From the NCBI GenBank assembly GCA_017380575.1, contig JAFODS010000072.1, positions 1 through 64,000 on the forward strand: DNA of 64,000 nt, written 5' to 3'. How positions within the stretch are numbered: the first letter of the stretch is position 1; every line of letters starts with the position of its first letter. Shown piece by piece: positions 51,756 to 60,172 of this stretch. The notes beneath the pieces are model-generated. The model was not told the DNA's origin, did no database searches, and worked only from the letters and a program-made list of their open reading frames with translations. A program made the translations under genes and the position numbers. This stretch comes from Clostridia bacterium. GTDB lineage: Bacteria; Bacillota; Clostridia; Oscillospirales; Acutalibacteraceae.

Positions 51756-52406
51756 ATGAACGTACAGGCATTACTTGATAAAATTGAAGATACCATTGAA
51801 ACAGGCAGTAAGCTTCCTCTTTCAGGTGGCAAAATTGCAGTTAACCCCGAAGTAATCAAGCAGTGTGTTGAGGATATCCGTTATGACCTTCCGATCGAAA
51901 TCGAGAAGGCTCAGGAAGTTGTTGCTCATCACAACAACCTTATCGCAAAGGCTAATAACGAGGCTTCTTCAATCGTTTCTTCTGCACAGACAGAGGCTGA
52001 CGGTCTTATTGCTGATGCAAAGGAAAAGGCAGCTTCAATTGCTGCAACTGCTGAGTCAAACGCTAACGCTACAATCGAAGCAGCTTCAGAGCAGGCTCGT
52101 CAGATGGTTGAAAATTCAGAAATCGCACGTCTTTCACACGAGTATTCTGACCGTGTAAGAGCTCAGGCAGCAGCTGAGGCTGAAAAAATCCTTAAGGATG
52201 CACAGGCAAGTGCTGAAGCAATCCTTCTTGATGCTAACAATCAGGCAACAGAAATGAAGACGAAGGCTGAAAAGTGGTCTAACGAAATCCGTGCAGGTGC
52301 TGCAGAGTTTGTTGAAGACATTATGAGAAACAGCGATGAAGTTCTTTCTTCAAATATCGCTGAAATCCGTAAGGCACGTCAGAGTCTTTTCGGCGGTAAC
52401 AGATAA
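51756..52406 (+). CDS. Alanine-rich coiled-coil protein (DivIVA/F0-b-like)
   Basis: 216 residues. A short N-terminal domain (1-60, MNVQALLDKIEDTIETGSKLP) is followed by a long Ala/Glu/Lys coiled coil (about 60-205). Similar proteins follow coaD in many Clostridia and are often labelled ATPase or DivIVA-like; the true role is unknown. It starts 7 bp after coaD and is the last gene before a terminator. Confidence 0.82.
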   Translation: MNVQALLDKIEDTIETGSKLPLSGGKIAVNPEVIKQCVEDIRYDLPIEIEKAQEVVAHHNNLIAKANNEASSIVSSAQTEADGLIADAKEKAASIAATAESNANATIEAASEQARQMVENSEIARLSHEYSDRVRAQAAAEAEKILKDAQASAEAILLDANNQATEMKTKAEKWSNEIRAGAAEFVEDIMRNSDEVLSSNIAEIRKARQSLFGGNR

Positions 52407-52423
52407 TTAATATATCATAATAC

Positions 52424-52451
52424 GGGCGGTCGTTTTCCGCCCTATTTTTTT
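52424..52451 (+). terminator. Terminator of the rsmD-coaD operon
   Basis: GGGCGG and CCGCCC, then TATTTTTTT. The next gene's ribosome site (GGAG) follows at once. Confidence 0.82.
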
Positions 52452-52465
52452 GGAGCAGGTTTATT

Positions 52466-52654
52466 ATGAAAAAACAGTGTGATTGTTGTTATAAACGTTT
52501 TGAAGTGGTACGTGATACAAGTGTGCCGATTTCAACGGACTTGTCTGCACCGATGGATCATATCTATTGTCCGTGGTGCGGAGCTGAAAACGGAGCTGTT
52601 GAAAAAGGCTCTTTGATAAGAACTCAGCGTTGCAACGCTGAATGTGAGTTCTGA
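52466..52654 (+). CDS. Small zinc-ribbon-like protein
   Basis: 62 residues with CDCC (5-8) and CPWC (35-38), a four-cysteine zinc-ribbon pattern, and two more Cys near the end. No family recognised. GGAGCAGG lies before the start, inside the U-tract side of the preceding terminator. It ends 22 bp before murD. Confidence 0.72.
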   Translation: MKKQCDCCYKRFEVVRDTSVPISTDLSAPMDHIYCPWCGAENGAVEKGSLIRTQRCNAECEF

Positions 52655-52676
52655 TTTTTTTATGGAGATGTTGGCA

Positions 52677-53975
52677 ATGTGTCAGAATTTGGTTGATTTT
52701 TTAAAGGATAAAAACATTGTTATTCTCGGCTTCGGCAGGGAAGGTGTTTCAACTTATAACTATATAAGAAAGTATTTTCCTGAAAAACCGATTGCAATTG
52801 CGGATAAAAAGGAAATCGAGCTTGATGATGAAAATGTTACCCTTCTTACGGGTGACGGATATATGGAGCATGTTTTTGACTACGAGCTTGTAATCAAAAC
52901 TCCGGGTGTGCCGATTGTGAATATCACTGTGCCCGAAAATGTCCTTATAACCTGTCAGGTTGATTTGTTTTTACAGTACGCACCGTGCAAGAAAATCGGA
53001 ATTACAGGTACAAAAGGCAAAACAACAACCTCAACACTTATATATAACCTTGTAAGTGAAGCGGGAAACGATGCTTATCTTGTCGGAAATATCGGTGTGC
53101 CTGTTTTTGATATCATTGACGAGTGCGAAGGCAAGGTTGCGGTTATCGAAATGTCCTGCCATCAGCTTGAATTCTGCCGAACATCACCTGATGTAGCTGT
53201 CTTTACAAATATTTACGAAGAGCATCTTGACCATTACGACGGTTACAAAGGCTACATCAATGCAAAACTTAATATCGTAAGTCACCAGACGAGCGACAAT
53301 TATCTTATATACAATGCTGACCAGAATGTTGAAGGTCTTATTGATTTCCAACAGTACGAAAGCAAAAAAATAGCTGTCAGCGCTGAACCGAAAAACGATT
53401 ACCAGAAGAGCCTTACCTCGATTAATGACAGACTTGTCGGTAAGCATTGCCATCAGGACATCTTCTTTGCCGAATCTGTTGCAAGACTTTTCGGTGCGGA
53501 TGACGAGTCGATAATCCGCGGAGTTGAAAAGTTTGTCGGTATTCCGCACAGAATGGAGCCTGTAGGAGTTTTCAAAGGTATTTCTTTCTATAATGACAGT
53601 ATCGCTACTATTCCGCACGCAGTTGAGTGTGCTGTTGATGCACTCGGTAATATTGAAACTCTTATTTTCGGCGGACTTGACAGAGGTATTAATTACGATG
53701 ATTTCATCACCTATCTTGATGAATGTTCAATAACAAACATTATCGGAATGCCTGAAACGGGAACAAAAATCTGTAACGCTCTTATTGCAAGAGGTTCAAA
53801 GAAAAATGTTGTTCCTGTTGAAACAATGGAGGAGGCTGTCGAGGCAGCGTATAAGTATACCGCTGAAGGTAAAACCTGCCTTCTTTCTCCTGCAGCACCG
53901 AGCTATAATGTTTATAAAAACTTCGAATATAAGGGTAATCACTATAAAGAGGTAGTAAAAAAATTAGGTGAATAA
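52677..53975 (+). CDS. murD: UDP-N-acetylmuramoylalanine-D-glutamate ligase
   Basis: 432 residues. N-terminal Rossmann domain (VILGFGREGVSTYNYI), central ATPase with GTKGKTTTST (111-120) and TNIYEEHLDHYDGY, and C-terminal domain with NDSIATIPHAVECAV and LIFGGLDRG. It adds D-Glu to UDP-MurNAc-L-Ala. ATG 52677 is 9 nt from GGAG. It stands outside any dcw cluster. Confidence 0.92.
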   Translation: MCQNLVDFLKDKNIVILGFGREGVSTYNYIRKYFPEKPIAIADKKEIELDDENVTLLTGDGYMEHVFDYELVIKTPGVPIVNITVPENVLITCQVDLFLQYAPCKKIGITGTKGKTTTSTLIYNLVSEAGNDAYLVGNIGVPVFDIIDECEGKVAVIEMSCHQLEFCRTSPDVAVFTNIYEEHLDHYDGYKGYINAKLNIVSHQTSDNYLIYNADQNVEGLIDFQQYESKKIAVSAEPKNDYQKSLTSINDRLVGKHCHQDIFFAESVARLFGADDESIIRGVEKFVGIPHRMEPVGVFKGISFYNDSIATIPHAVECAVDALGNIETLIFGGLDRGINYDDFITYLDECSITNIIGMPETGTKICNALIARGSKKNVVPVETMEEAVEAAYKYTAEGKTCLLSPAAPSYNVYKNFEYKGNHYKEVVKKLGE

Positions 53976-54007
53976 ATCGATTTTAAACGAAATTTTGCAT
54001 TTGATTA

Positions 54008-54036
54008 TAGACATTATTGAAAAATGATGTTACAAT
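54008..54036 (+). promoter_or_regulatory. Promoter of the exopolysaccharide genes
   Basis: TAGACA (54008-54013), 17-bp spacer, TACAAT (54031-54036). Confidence 0.6.
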
Positions 54037-54069
54037 TAATTGATTATGTATATAAAAGGAGGAAGTGCG

Positions 54070-55320
54070 TTGAAAAATTGTCTTATCCTTTTGACAAACT
54101 CATATCCGTACTCCTCTGAAGAAGCTTTTCTTGAGCCTGAAATACCGTATCTTGCAAAAGAATTTGAAAAAATTATTATTCTTGCAATCGGACTTGGTAA
54201 GGATGCAAAAAAAACAAGGGAAGCTCCCCAAAACGCAGATTGCTACAACATCGGCAAAACATCAAAGCGTGTCAGCCGTATGATGTCATTTTTTAAGGGT
54301 GCTGTTAATTCTGTTCTGCCTTCCGATACTCCGAAGGATGCTGAAGCAAAAAGCAACTTTAAAAAGCGTGTTTTCTGTGAATATTTCTATGCACGCGGTG
54401 AACGTGAGTTTTCACTGTGTAAGGACATACTTGAAAAATATGATTTTTCAGAATATGACAGTGTAACGGTTTACAGCTATTGGTTTTTTGTTGCGGCACT
54501 TGTCGGAAGCAAAGTATGCGAGTTGATTTCTCCGAAATGTAAAAATATTAAGTTTGTTTCACGTGCACACGGCTACGATGTTTACCGATATGCAAACTCA
54601 CTCGGATATCTTCCTCTTCGTGAGTATCTTCTTGAAAGAGTGGATTCACTTCATCCTTGCTCAATTGATGGTGAAAGATATATTGCTGAACAGTTTCCTT
54701 ACTTCAGAGATAAAATAAAATCCCGTTATCTCGGCACAGATGATGACGGACTTTCCGAAATGAATGATGATTGTTTTCACATCGTTTCCTGTTCAAGATT
54801 GGTTGAGCTTAAGCGTGTTGAAAGAATCGCATCTGCACTCTCTTTGCTTGAAGGCGAAGGAAAGATACGCTGGACACATATCGGTGACGGTGAAACTATG
54901 CAGAAGGTGAAAGCTGTCTGCGACGAAAAGCTTGGATTTATGGAAGTCAACCTTGTGGGTCAGGTTTCCAACCAGCAGGTAAAAGATTTTTACAGAAATG
55001 AAAAGGTAGATCTTTGTGTTAATGCAAGCACTACCGAAGGGCTGCCTGTTTCGATGATGGAGGCGATTTCATTCTCCATTCCTGTTGTTGCAACGGATGT
55101 CGGCGGAGTCGGCGAAATTGTCAAAGACGGATATAACGGATTGCTGGTTTCTTTAGATTTTACAGATGAAGAGCTTGCAGAAAAGATCAGAAAGATAATA
55201 AATTCTTCAAAGGAAGAAAGAATAAATATGCGAAGAAATGCCCGTGACTTCTGGGAAAATAATTTTGATGCTCAGAAGAATTTTTCGCAGTTTGCAAAAG
55301 AAATTTCGGGCAAGAGCTGA
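54070..55320 (+). CDS. Family 4 glycosyltransferase
   Basis: 416 residues, GT-B fold. The C-terminal half holds SCSRLVELKRVERIASAL and the nucleotide-sugar motif ASTTEGLPVSMMEAISFSIPVVATDVGGVGEIV. TTG 54070 is preferred as start because AAAGGAGGAAG precedes it. First gene of a three-gene polysaccharide unit with a polymerase and a tyrosine kinase; sugar and linkage unknown. Confidence 0.92.
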   Translation: MKNCLILLTNSYPYSSEEAFLEPEIPYLAKEFEKIIILAIGLGKDAKKTREAPQNADCYNIGKTSKRVSRMMSFFKGAVNSVLPSDTPKDAEAKSNFKKRVFCEYFYARGEREFSLCKDILEKYDFSEYDSVTVYSYWFFVAALVGSKVCELISPKCKNIKFVSRAHGYDVYRYANSLGYLPLREYLLERVDSLHPCSIDGERYIAEQFPYFRDKIKSRYLGTDDDGLSEMNDDCFHIVSCSRLVELKRVERIASALSLLEGEGKIRWTHIGDGETMQKVKAVCDEKLGFMEVNLVGQVSNQQVKDFYRNEKVDLCVNASTTEGLPVSMMEAISFSIPVVATDVGGVGEIVKDGYNGLLVSLDFTDEELAEKIRKIINSSKEERINMRRNARDFWENNFDAQKNFSQFAKEISGKS

Positions 55321-55367
55321 GAATGGTAGCTGTTAATTATTTGGTTACTCAGAATTAAGGGGTGCTT

Positions 55368-56642
55368 ATGGTATCTTTTAAAAACGGTGTTCTCAAAGTT
55401 CAACGAGGGGAAGAAAACACCGCACGAACAATTTATGAAATATGTTTTTTTGTCAATACTGTAACGCTGTTTATATTCAATGATGTTAAATTCATCGGTA
55501 CAGCCACAGGTTTGTTGATGCTGTTTGCATCAATGCTTCTCTGGATTGGCAGAAGGGCAGAGAGGGTAGTTATTCCGTATAATACGGTGTGGTACGCTTT
55601 GTTTACTGCTTATTCGGCGTTGTCGAGTATGTGGTCGTCATATATCAATGCAGATATGGCTTCATACTTTCTGCGAATGGTTGTCATCATTGCAATGATA
55701 ACATCTATTTCAATTTACGTGGACAAGCCGGAAGATCTTGAACGGTTAATCAAGCTTTATATATTTTCGATGTTTTTGATTGTTCTTATAGAATTTTTAT
55801 CTGTTCCGGTTTCTGATTGGTCTAAGGGTAATATGGGTTCTCACTTCAGCGGTTCAAACTCAAACGGAGTTGCTTTCCTTGTTTTCTGTGCTGAATTGAT
55901 GGCTTTTTATGAATTTTATTCAAGAAACAAAAAAGGATATATACTGTTAGTTGCACTGTTCCTTGTTTTTATAATCCTTTCAAGCTCACGAAAAGGAATG
56001 TTTGCAGCGGTTGCAGGACCGATTTTGTTCGTTTTGTTTTCTGTTTACAAAAAGAATTATTTTTTCAATATCGTAGCAATTTTAACGCTTGCAGCTTTGG
56101 TTATTTTCTTCGTGATGACGGACGAATATGCATACAATGCGATCGGTAAACGTTTTGCTTCATTGGTAACTTTCTGGTTTGAAGAGAGAGATCATGAAGT
56201 TGATAACAGCCTTTATATGAGATCGTATTACATTAACCTTGCACAACGGATGTTCTCGGAAGCTCCGCTGCTTGGTAAGGGAATGGGTAACTTTGCAAAG
56301 ATAATTGATAATGTCTATATGCTTGACGGAGTTTACAGCCATAATAATTTCTGGCAGATACTCAGCGAACTCGGTCTTGTCGGATTCATTATTTACTATT
56401 CGCTGTACTTTGTTACAATTGTAAGGCTTATTAAAGGAGCGTTTATTAAAAAGAGCAGGATGAATATGCTTTTCCTGACTTTTATGATATTACTTGTTGT
56501 TCTTGAAACGGGTCTTGTTACTTACAATTCAAAAATGCCGCATGTTGTTATAGCGATTGCTTATGCATCAACATTCGTCGGTGAAATGGACGGACGGCAA
56601 TACAGTTATATAGAGAATAACGAAATGGAGGAATCGTTTTGA
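55368..56642 (+). CDS. O-antigen ligase/Wzy-like polymerase
   Basis: 424 residues with about 11 helices and one large external loop (about 260-320) ending in YSHNNFWQILSELGLVGF, the typical end of the Wzy_C/O-antigen ligase domain. It probably joins repeat units of surface polysaccharide. Starts at ATG 55368 after AAGGGG. Its stop overlaps the next gene (TTGA). Confidence 0.88.
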   Translation: MVSFKNGVLKVQRGEENTARTIYEICFFVNTVTLFIFNDVKFIGTATGLLMLFASMLLWIGRRAERVVIPYNTVWYALFTAYSALSSMWSSYINADMASYFLRMVVIIAMITSISIYVDKPEDLERLIKLYIFSMFLIVLIEFLSVPVSDWSKGNMGSHFSGSNSNGVAFLVFCAELMAFYEFYSRNKKGYILLVALFLVFIILSSSRKGMFAAVAGPILFVLFSVYKKNYFFNIVAILTLAALVIFFVMTDEYAYNAIGKRFASLVTFWFEERDHEVDNSLYMRSYYINLAQRMFSEAPLLGKGMGNFAKIIDNVYMLDGVYSHNNFWQILSELGLVGFIIYYSLYFVTIVRLIKGAFIKKSRMNMLFLTFMILLVVLETGLVTYNSKMPHVVIAIAYASTFVGEMDGRQYSYIENNEMEESF

Positions 56643-58114
56643 ATAATTATGAAAGTTCTAACAAACAGAAGGGTTTTGAACTGAATATCGTAGGATATTT
56701 GCTTGAACTCTCAAAGAAGATGTGGTTAATTGTAATCATCGCGATAGTTTTTGGCGTGCTTGGCGGAGTTGCCGGAAAGGTTACAAGTAAGGATGTATAC
56801 AAGTCCGAAGTTGCTTTCATCGTTAATACTCTTGCTGAAAACGAGGCAGTTGAAAACTCAGCGGTTACAGCACAGATCAACGTTACAAACACATTCAAAT
56901 ACATTCTTTCAGGACGTGTGCTCAAAGAGGCTGTAAGAGAAAAATGTCCCGGCAATCTTTCTTACAGACTTATTGACAGCAGTATCAAAGTTGATGCTGT
57001 TGATGCAACAAACGCAATTGAGCTTACAGTAACAACTGAGGATGCACAGATGTCTTACAATATAGCAAAGGCTGTTGTTGATGTTTATGCTGATGTTGTA
57101 GAGGAAATTTACCCGAATGCGAAGCTCAACGTCTGCGAAACTCCGGTACTTGCACAGTCTGCCGAAGAAAACCGTTCGGATGTTATCCTTGCAGTTATCA
57201 GTGCGGCGATGGGCGTGCTTGCGTATTGTGTTTTTGTTCTTGTTATGTTCATTGTTAAGGACACAATCAAGACATCCAACGAGCTCAGCGAAAAGCTCAA
57301 GATTCCCGTACTTGGTGCAGTTCAGCTTGTTTCTAATAAGAACAAAGCAAGCAAGGGCTTGCTTGTTGCAGACAGACGTACAGGCTTCTCGTTTATTGAA
57401 ACTTACAAAGCAATCCGTACAAAGATTGAAAACAACTCAGCAAAAACAGGCAACAAGGTTTACCTTATTACAAGTGCTTGTGAAAACGAAGGTAAGACAA
57501 CTGTTTCTGCGAACATTGCGCTTTCACTTGCAGAAAACGGAAAGTCAGTTCTTCTTATTGACGCTGACCTCAGAAAACCGTCAATCACAAAGATTCTTTC
57601 TCTTCCCGAAACAGGTGACGGCTTTGCAAGTGTAATCAAGCAGGAGGCTTCAATTACAGAAGCAATCAAGCTTATCAAGACATTCAATCTTTATGTTCTT
57701 GCCGATACTAAAGCGGTTTCAAATCCCTCAGAGCTTCTTTCAAGAAAAGTTACTGAAGAGATTATTAACGGTATCCGTGATGAGTTTGACTTTATAATTA
57801 TAGATACGGCACCTGCAAGTGTTGTTACTGACGCTTCAATCATCGCAGGCTTTGCTGATGCTGCAATTATTGTTGTTCGTGAGGATTTCTCTCCGTTCTC
57901 AAGAATCCGTATGTCAGTTGAAGATATTGACTCGAACGGTGCGGAAATCGTCGGCTGTATTTTCAATGCTGAAACAGAAACAACAATCAAAGCAGGTAAA
58001 TACGGCAACAGATACGGTAAGTACGGCAGATACGGCGGCAGATACGGTAAGTACGGCAAATACGGTTCTTACGGTAACTACGGCTACGGTTACGGTGCAA
58101 CACCGAAGAAATAA
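56639..58114 (+). CDS. Wzz-fused bacterial tyrosine autokinase
   Basis: 491 residues. The Wzz chain-length domain has two helices (about 29-47 and 182-206). The BY-kinase domain follows, with Walker A ACENEGKTT (280-288; ENEGK in place of PGEGK), Walker A' LLIDADLRKPS (305-315) and Walker B FIIIDTAPA. The tail (about 460-491) has about 11 tyrosines in KYG/RYG repeats, the likely autophosphorylation cluster. TTG start coupled to the upstream stop. No separate phosphatase or flippase gene is nearby. Confidence 0.93.
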   Translation: MNNYESSNKQKGFELNIVGYLLELSKKMWLIVIIAIVFGVLGGVAGKVTSKDVYKSEVAFIVNTLAENEAVENSAVTAQINVTNTFKYILSGRVLKEAVREKCPGNLSYRLIDSSIKVDAVDATNAIELTVTTEDAQMSYNIAKAVVDVYADVVEEIYPNAKLNVCETPVLAQSAEENRSDVILAVISAAMGVLAYCVFVLVMFIVKDTIKTSNELSEKLKIPVLGAVQLVSNKNKASKGLLVADRRTGFSFIETYKAIRTKIENNSAKTGNKVYLITSACENEGKTTVSANIALSLAENGKSVLLIDADLRKPSITKILSLPETGDGFASVIKQEASITEAIKLIKTFNLYVLADTKAVSNPSELLSRKVTEEIINGIRDEFDFIIIDTAPASVVTDASIIAGFADAAIIVVREDFSPFSRIRMSVEDIDSNGAEIVGCIFNAETETTIKAGKYGNRYGKYGRYGGRYGKYGKYGSYGNYGYGYGATPKK

Positions 58115-58124
58115 TAACAATCAA

Positions 58125-58164
58125 AACCTCTTTCGCATAGTATGTAAGCGAAGGAGGTTTTTTT
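58125..58164 (+). terminator. Terminator-attenuator that contains the next ribosome site
   Basis: AACCTCTTTCGC (58125-58136) and GCGAAGGAGGTT (58148-58159) form a 12-bp stem with one G-U, then seven T and the ATG of the next gene at 58165. The ribosome site AAGGAGG is the right arm of the hairpin. Confidence 0.82.
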
Positions 58165-58785
58165 ATGCATAATTTTGAAGATATGATTGAAAAATATAAG
58201 CGCGATCTGCTTGAATTTTCAAAACAGAATGCTGTACATACGGATGCTTATGAAGCCCCGCAGCGACAGACGGCGGATGTAATGGCACAGCCTGTTTTAC
58301 CGAGTCAGCCTGACGAAGTGAACGCACCTGAAGCTGTAATAACGGGACGGGTCCCGTTTGCGGATTACGATGAGTTTATTGCAAATAACCGTTCGGAGGG
58401 AATTTTACGTGTGCAGGTTTTTGCCGCGAACGGAAGCTTTCCTGTACCGAATGCAACGGTACGTGTATATGTGCAGCTTGATGATGGTGAACGGGAGGTT
58501 TTCAGCGGAATAACGGACGTTGACGGTGTAGCGGACGGAATCCGTCTTCCTGCTCCTGACAGCTCAATTTCATTTGATGAAAACAGTACGGTTGCTCCGT
58601 ATGCTGTATATAAGCTAAGGGTTGAACGGCAGGGTTATGCCCCCGCATATTTTGAAGGAATCCCTGTTTTTGATTCAGTTAAATCAATTCAACCTGTGGG
58701 ATTGGTGCCCCTGAGTGCCGACAGCTCGGACGATCCGACTGTTGTACCGAATGAACCTGAAGCCTTGTTCGGAGGTGAGCGCTGA
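58165..58785 (+). CDS. Unknown protein with transthyretin/CarboxypepD-reg-like domain
   Basis: 206 residues with no signal peptide. Residues about 75-170 look like a beta-sandwich (GILRVQVFAANGSFPVPNATVRVY, GITDVDGVADGIRLP, YKLRVERQGYAP) of the carboxypeptidase regulatory type. N and C termini are Pro/Asp-rich and disordered. Shares an operon with a PG-binding protein and a GerA-type protein (1-bp TGATG overlap), so a spore-coat or germination role is likely. Confidence 0.78.
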   Translation: MHNFEDMIEKYKRDLLEFSKQNAVHTDAYEAPQRQTADVMAQPVLPSQPDEVNAPEAVITGRVPFADYDEFIANNRSEGILRVQVFAANGSFPVPNATVRVYVQLDDGEREVFSGITDVDGVADGIRLPAPDSSISFDENSTVAPYAVYKLRVERQGYAPAYFEGIPVFDSVKSIQPVGLVPLSADSSDDPTVVPNEPEALFGGER

Positions 58786-60125
58786 TGGCTGTTGAAACAC
58801 CGACAATCCCTGAATTTATAACTGTTCATCTGGGTACGCCGTCCTCGAATGCGGAAAATATAAGGGTGACTTTTCCGAATTATATAAAGAATGTGGCTTC
58901 AAGTGAAATTTATCCTACATGGCCTGAAAATGCAATCCGTGCCAATATCTATGCACAGATAAGCTATGCACTTAACAGAGTCTATACGGAATATTACCGT
59001 TCACGCGGATATAATTTTGATATAACCAATTCAACTCAATACGATCAGGCGTTTGTCAAGAACAGAGATATTTTTGAAAATATCAGCAGAATCGTTGACG
59101 AGATTTTTAACGATTACGTTGTTAAACAGGGTCAGGTGCAACCTTACTTTACCCAATATTGTGCAGGGTCGTGTCCCGGTCTTTCGCAGTGGGGAACCGT
59201 TCCTCTCGCTCAGCAGGGTTACACTCCGTACAGGATTCTTCAGAACTATTACGGCAACGATATAAATATCGTGCAGAATGCACCGATAAAAAGCAATGTG
59301 CCGTCGTATCCGGGTACGGCATTAAGGTTAGGTAGTGTCGGTGAAGAAGTCAGCGACATTCAGCGTCAGCTCAACAGAGTAGCACTCAATTATCCGTCAA
59401 TTCCGAAAATAAGAAATCCGAACGGTATTTTTGAAGAAACAACTCTTGCTGCTGTACGTAAATTCCAAAGCATATTCAATCTTGCTCAGGACGGTATAGT
59501 GGGTAAAGAAACATGGTACAAAATCAAGTATATTTATAACGGAATCAAAGGTCTTTCGGAGCTTTATTCCGAGGGTCTTTCAATAAGCGACACTCAGAGG
59601 CAGTTTTCAAAAGTGCTCAAACGCGGTGACAGGGGTGTTCCTGTAAGAACGCTTCAGTATTATCTTGCATTTATCGGATTTTTTGACCCGGATTTTCCGC
59701 AGATATCTGTTGACGGAATCTTCGGTCAGGAAACCTACGATGCGGTTTTAACCTTCCAGAAGAAAAATAAGCTTAAGGTTGACGGTGTTGTCGGAAGAAG
59801 CACGTGGAATGCGATACAGGACGCCTACGACGGCATTTTAAGGACACTTCCGCCAAGGTATAAGAATTACTCAAATCTGATTTATCCAGGTTATTTCATT
59901 ACTACAGGAGCTACAGGCGACGTTGTGCGTCAGCTTCAGCGGTATCTCCGTGTTATCGGACAGAACAATCCGTCTGTTCCTGTAATCAGTGTGGACGGAC
60001 AGTACGGAAGCCGAACGAAGGCTGCGGTTGAAGCTGTACAAAGACTCAACGGACTTGAGCCTACGGGTCAGGTCGGGCCGATCACCTGGAATGCGATAAT
60101 AGACCTTTATCAGGATTACAGTTAG
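58785..60125 (+). CDS. SpoIID-like protein with three peptidoglycan-binding repeats
   Basis: 446 residues. Residues about 20-175 resemble the SpoIID lytic-transglycosylase fold (VASSEIYPTW, with a Glu where the SpoIID catalytic Glu lies, and CPGLSQWGTVPLAQQGYTPYRILQNYYG at its end). Three PG_binding_1 domains follow (about 185-262, 276-354, 370-446), each with a GxxGxxV ... LQ ... DGxxGxxT pattern. No signal peptide is present, as for some spore proteins. Start after GGAGGTGAG. Confidence 0.85.
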   Translation: MAVETPTIPEFITVHLGTPSSNAENIRVTFPNYIKNVASSEIYPTWPENAIRANIYAQISYALNRVYTEYYRSRGYNFDITNSTQYDQAFVKNRDIFENISRIVDEIFNDYVVKQGQVQPYFTQYCAGSCPGLSQWGTVPLAQQGYTPYRILQNYYGNDINIVQNAPIKSNVPSYPGTALRLGSVGEEVSDIQRQLNRVALNYPSIPKIRNPNGIFEETTLAAVRKFQSIFNLAQDGIVGKETWYKIKYIYNGIKGLSELYSEGLSISDTQRQFSKVLKRGDRGVPVRTLQYYLAFIGFFDPDFPQISVDGIFGQETYDAVLTFQKKNKLKVDGVVGRSTWNAIQDAYDGILRTLPPRYKNYSNLIYPGYFITTGATGDVVRQLQRYLRVIGQNNPSVPVISVDGQYGSRTKAAVEAVQRLNGLEPTGQVGPITWNAIIDLYQDYS

Positions 60126-60172
60126 AATAAATTGTAAGTTTCCGAAAACAATATTTTAAAGGAGTGACTTCT

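Noticed and set aside
57990-58110. CRISPR array
   Set aside because: The TACGG repeats are in-frame codons of a tyrosine-rich tail; no spacers. No CRISPR array was seen elsewhere in the window.
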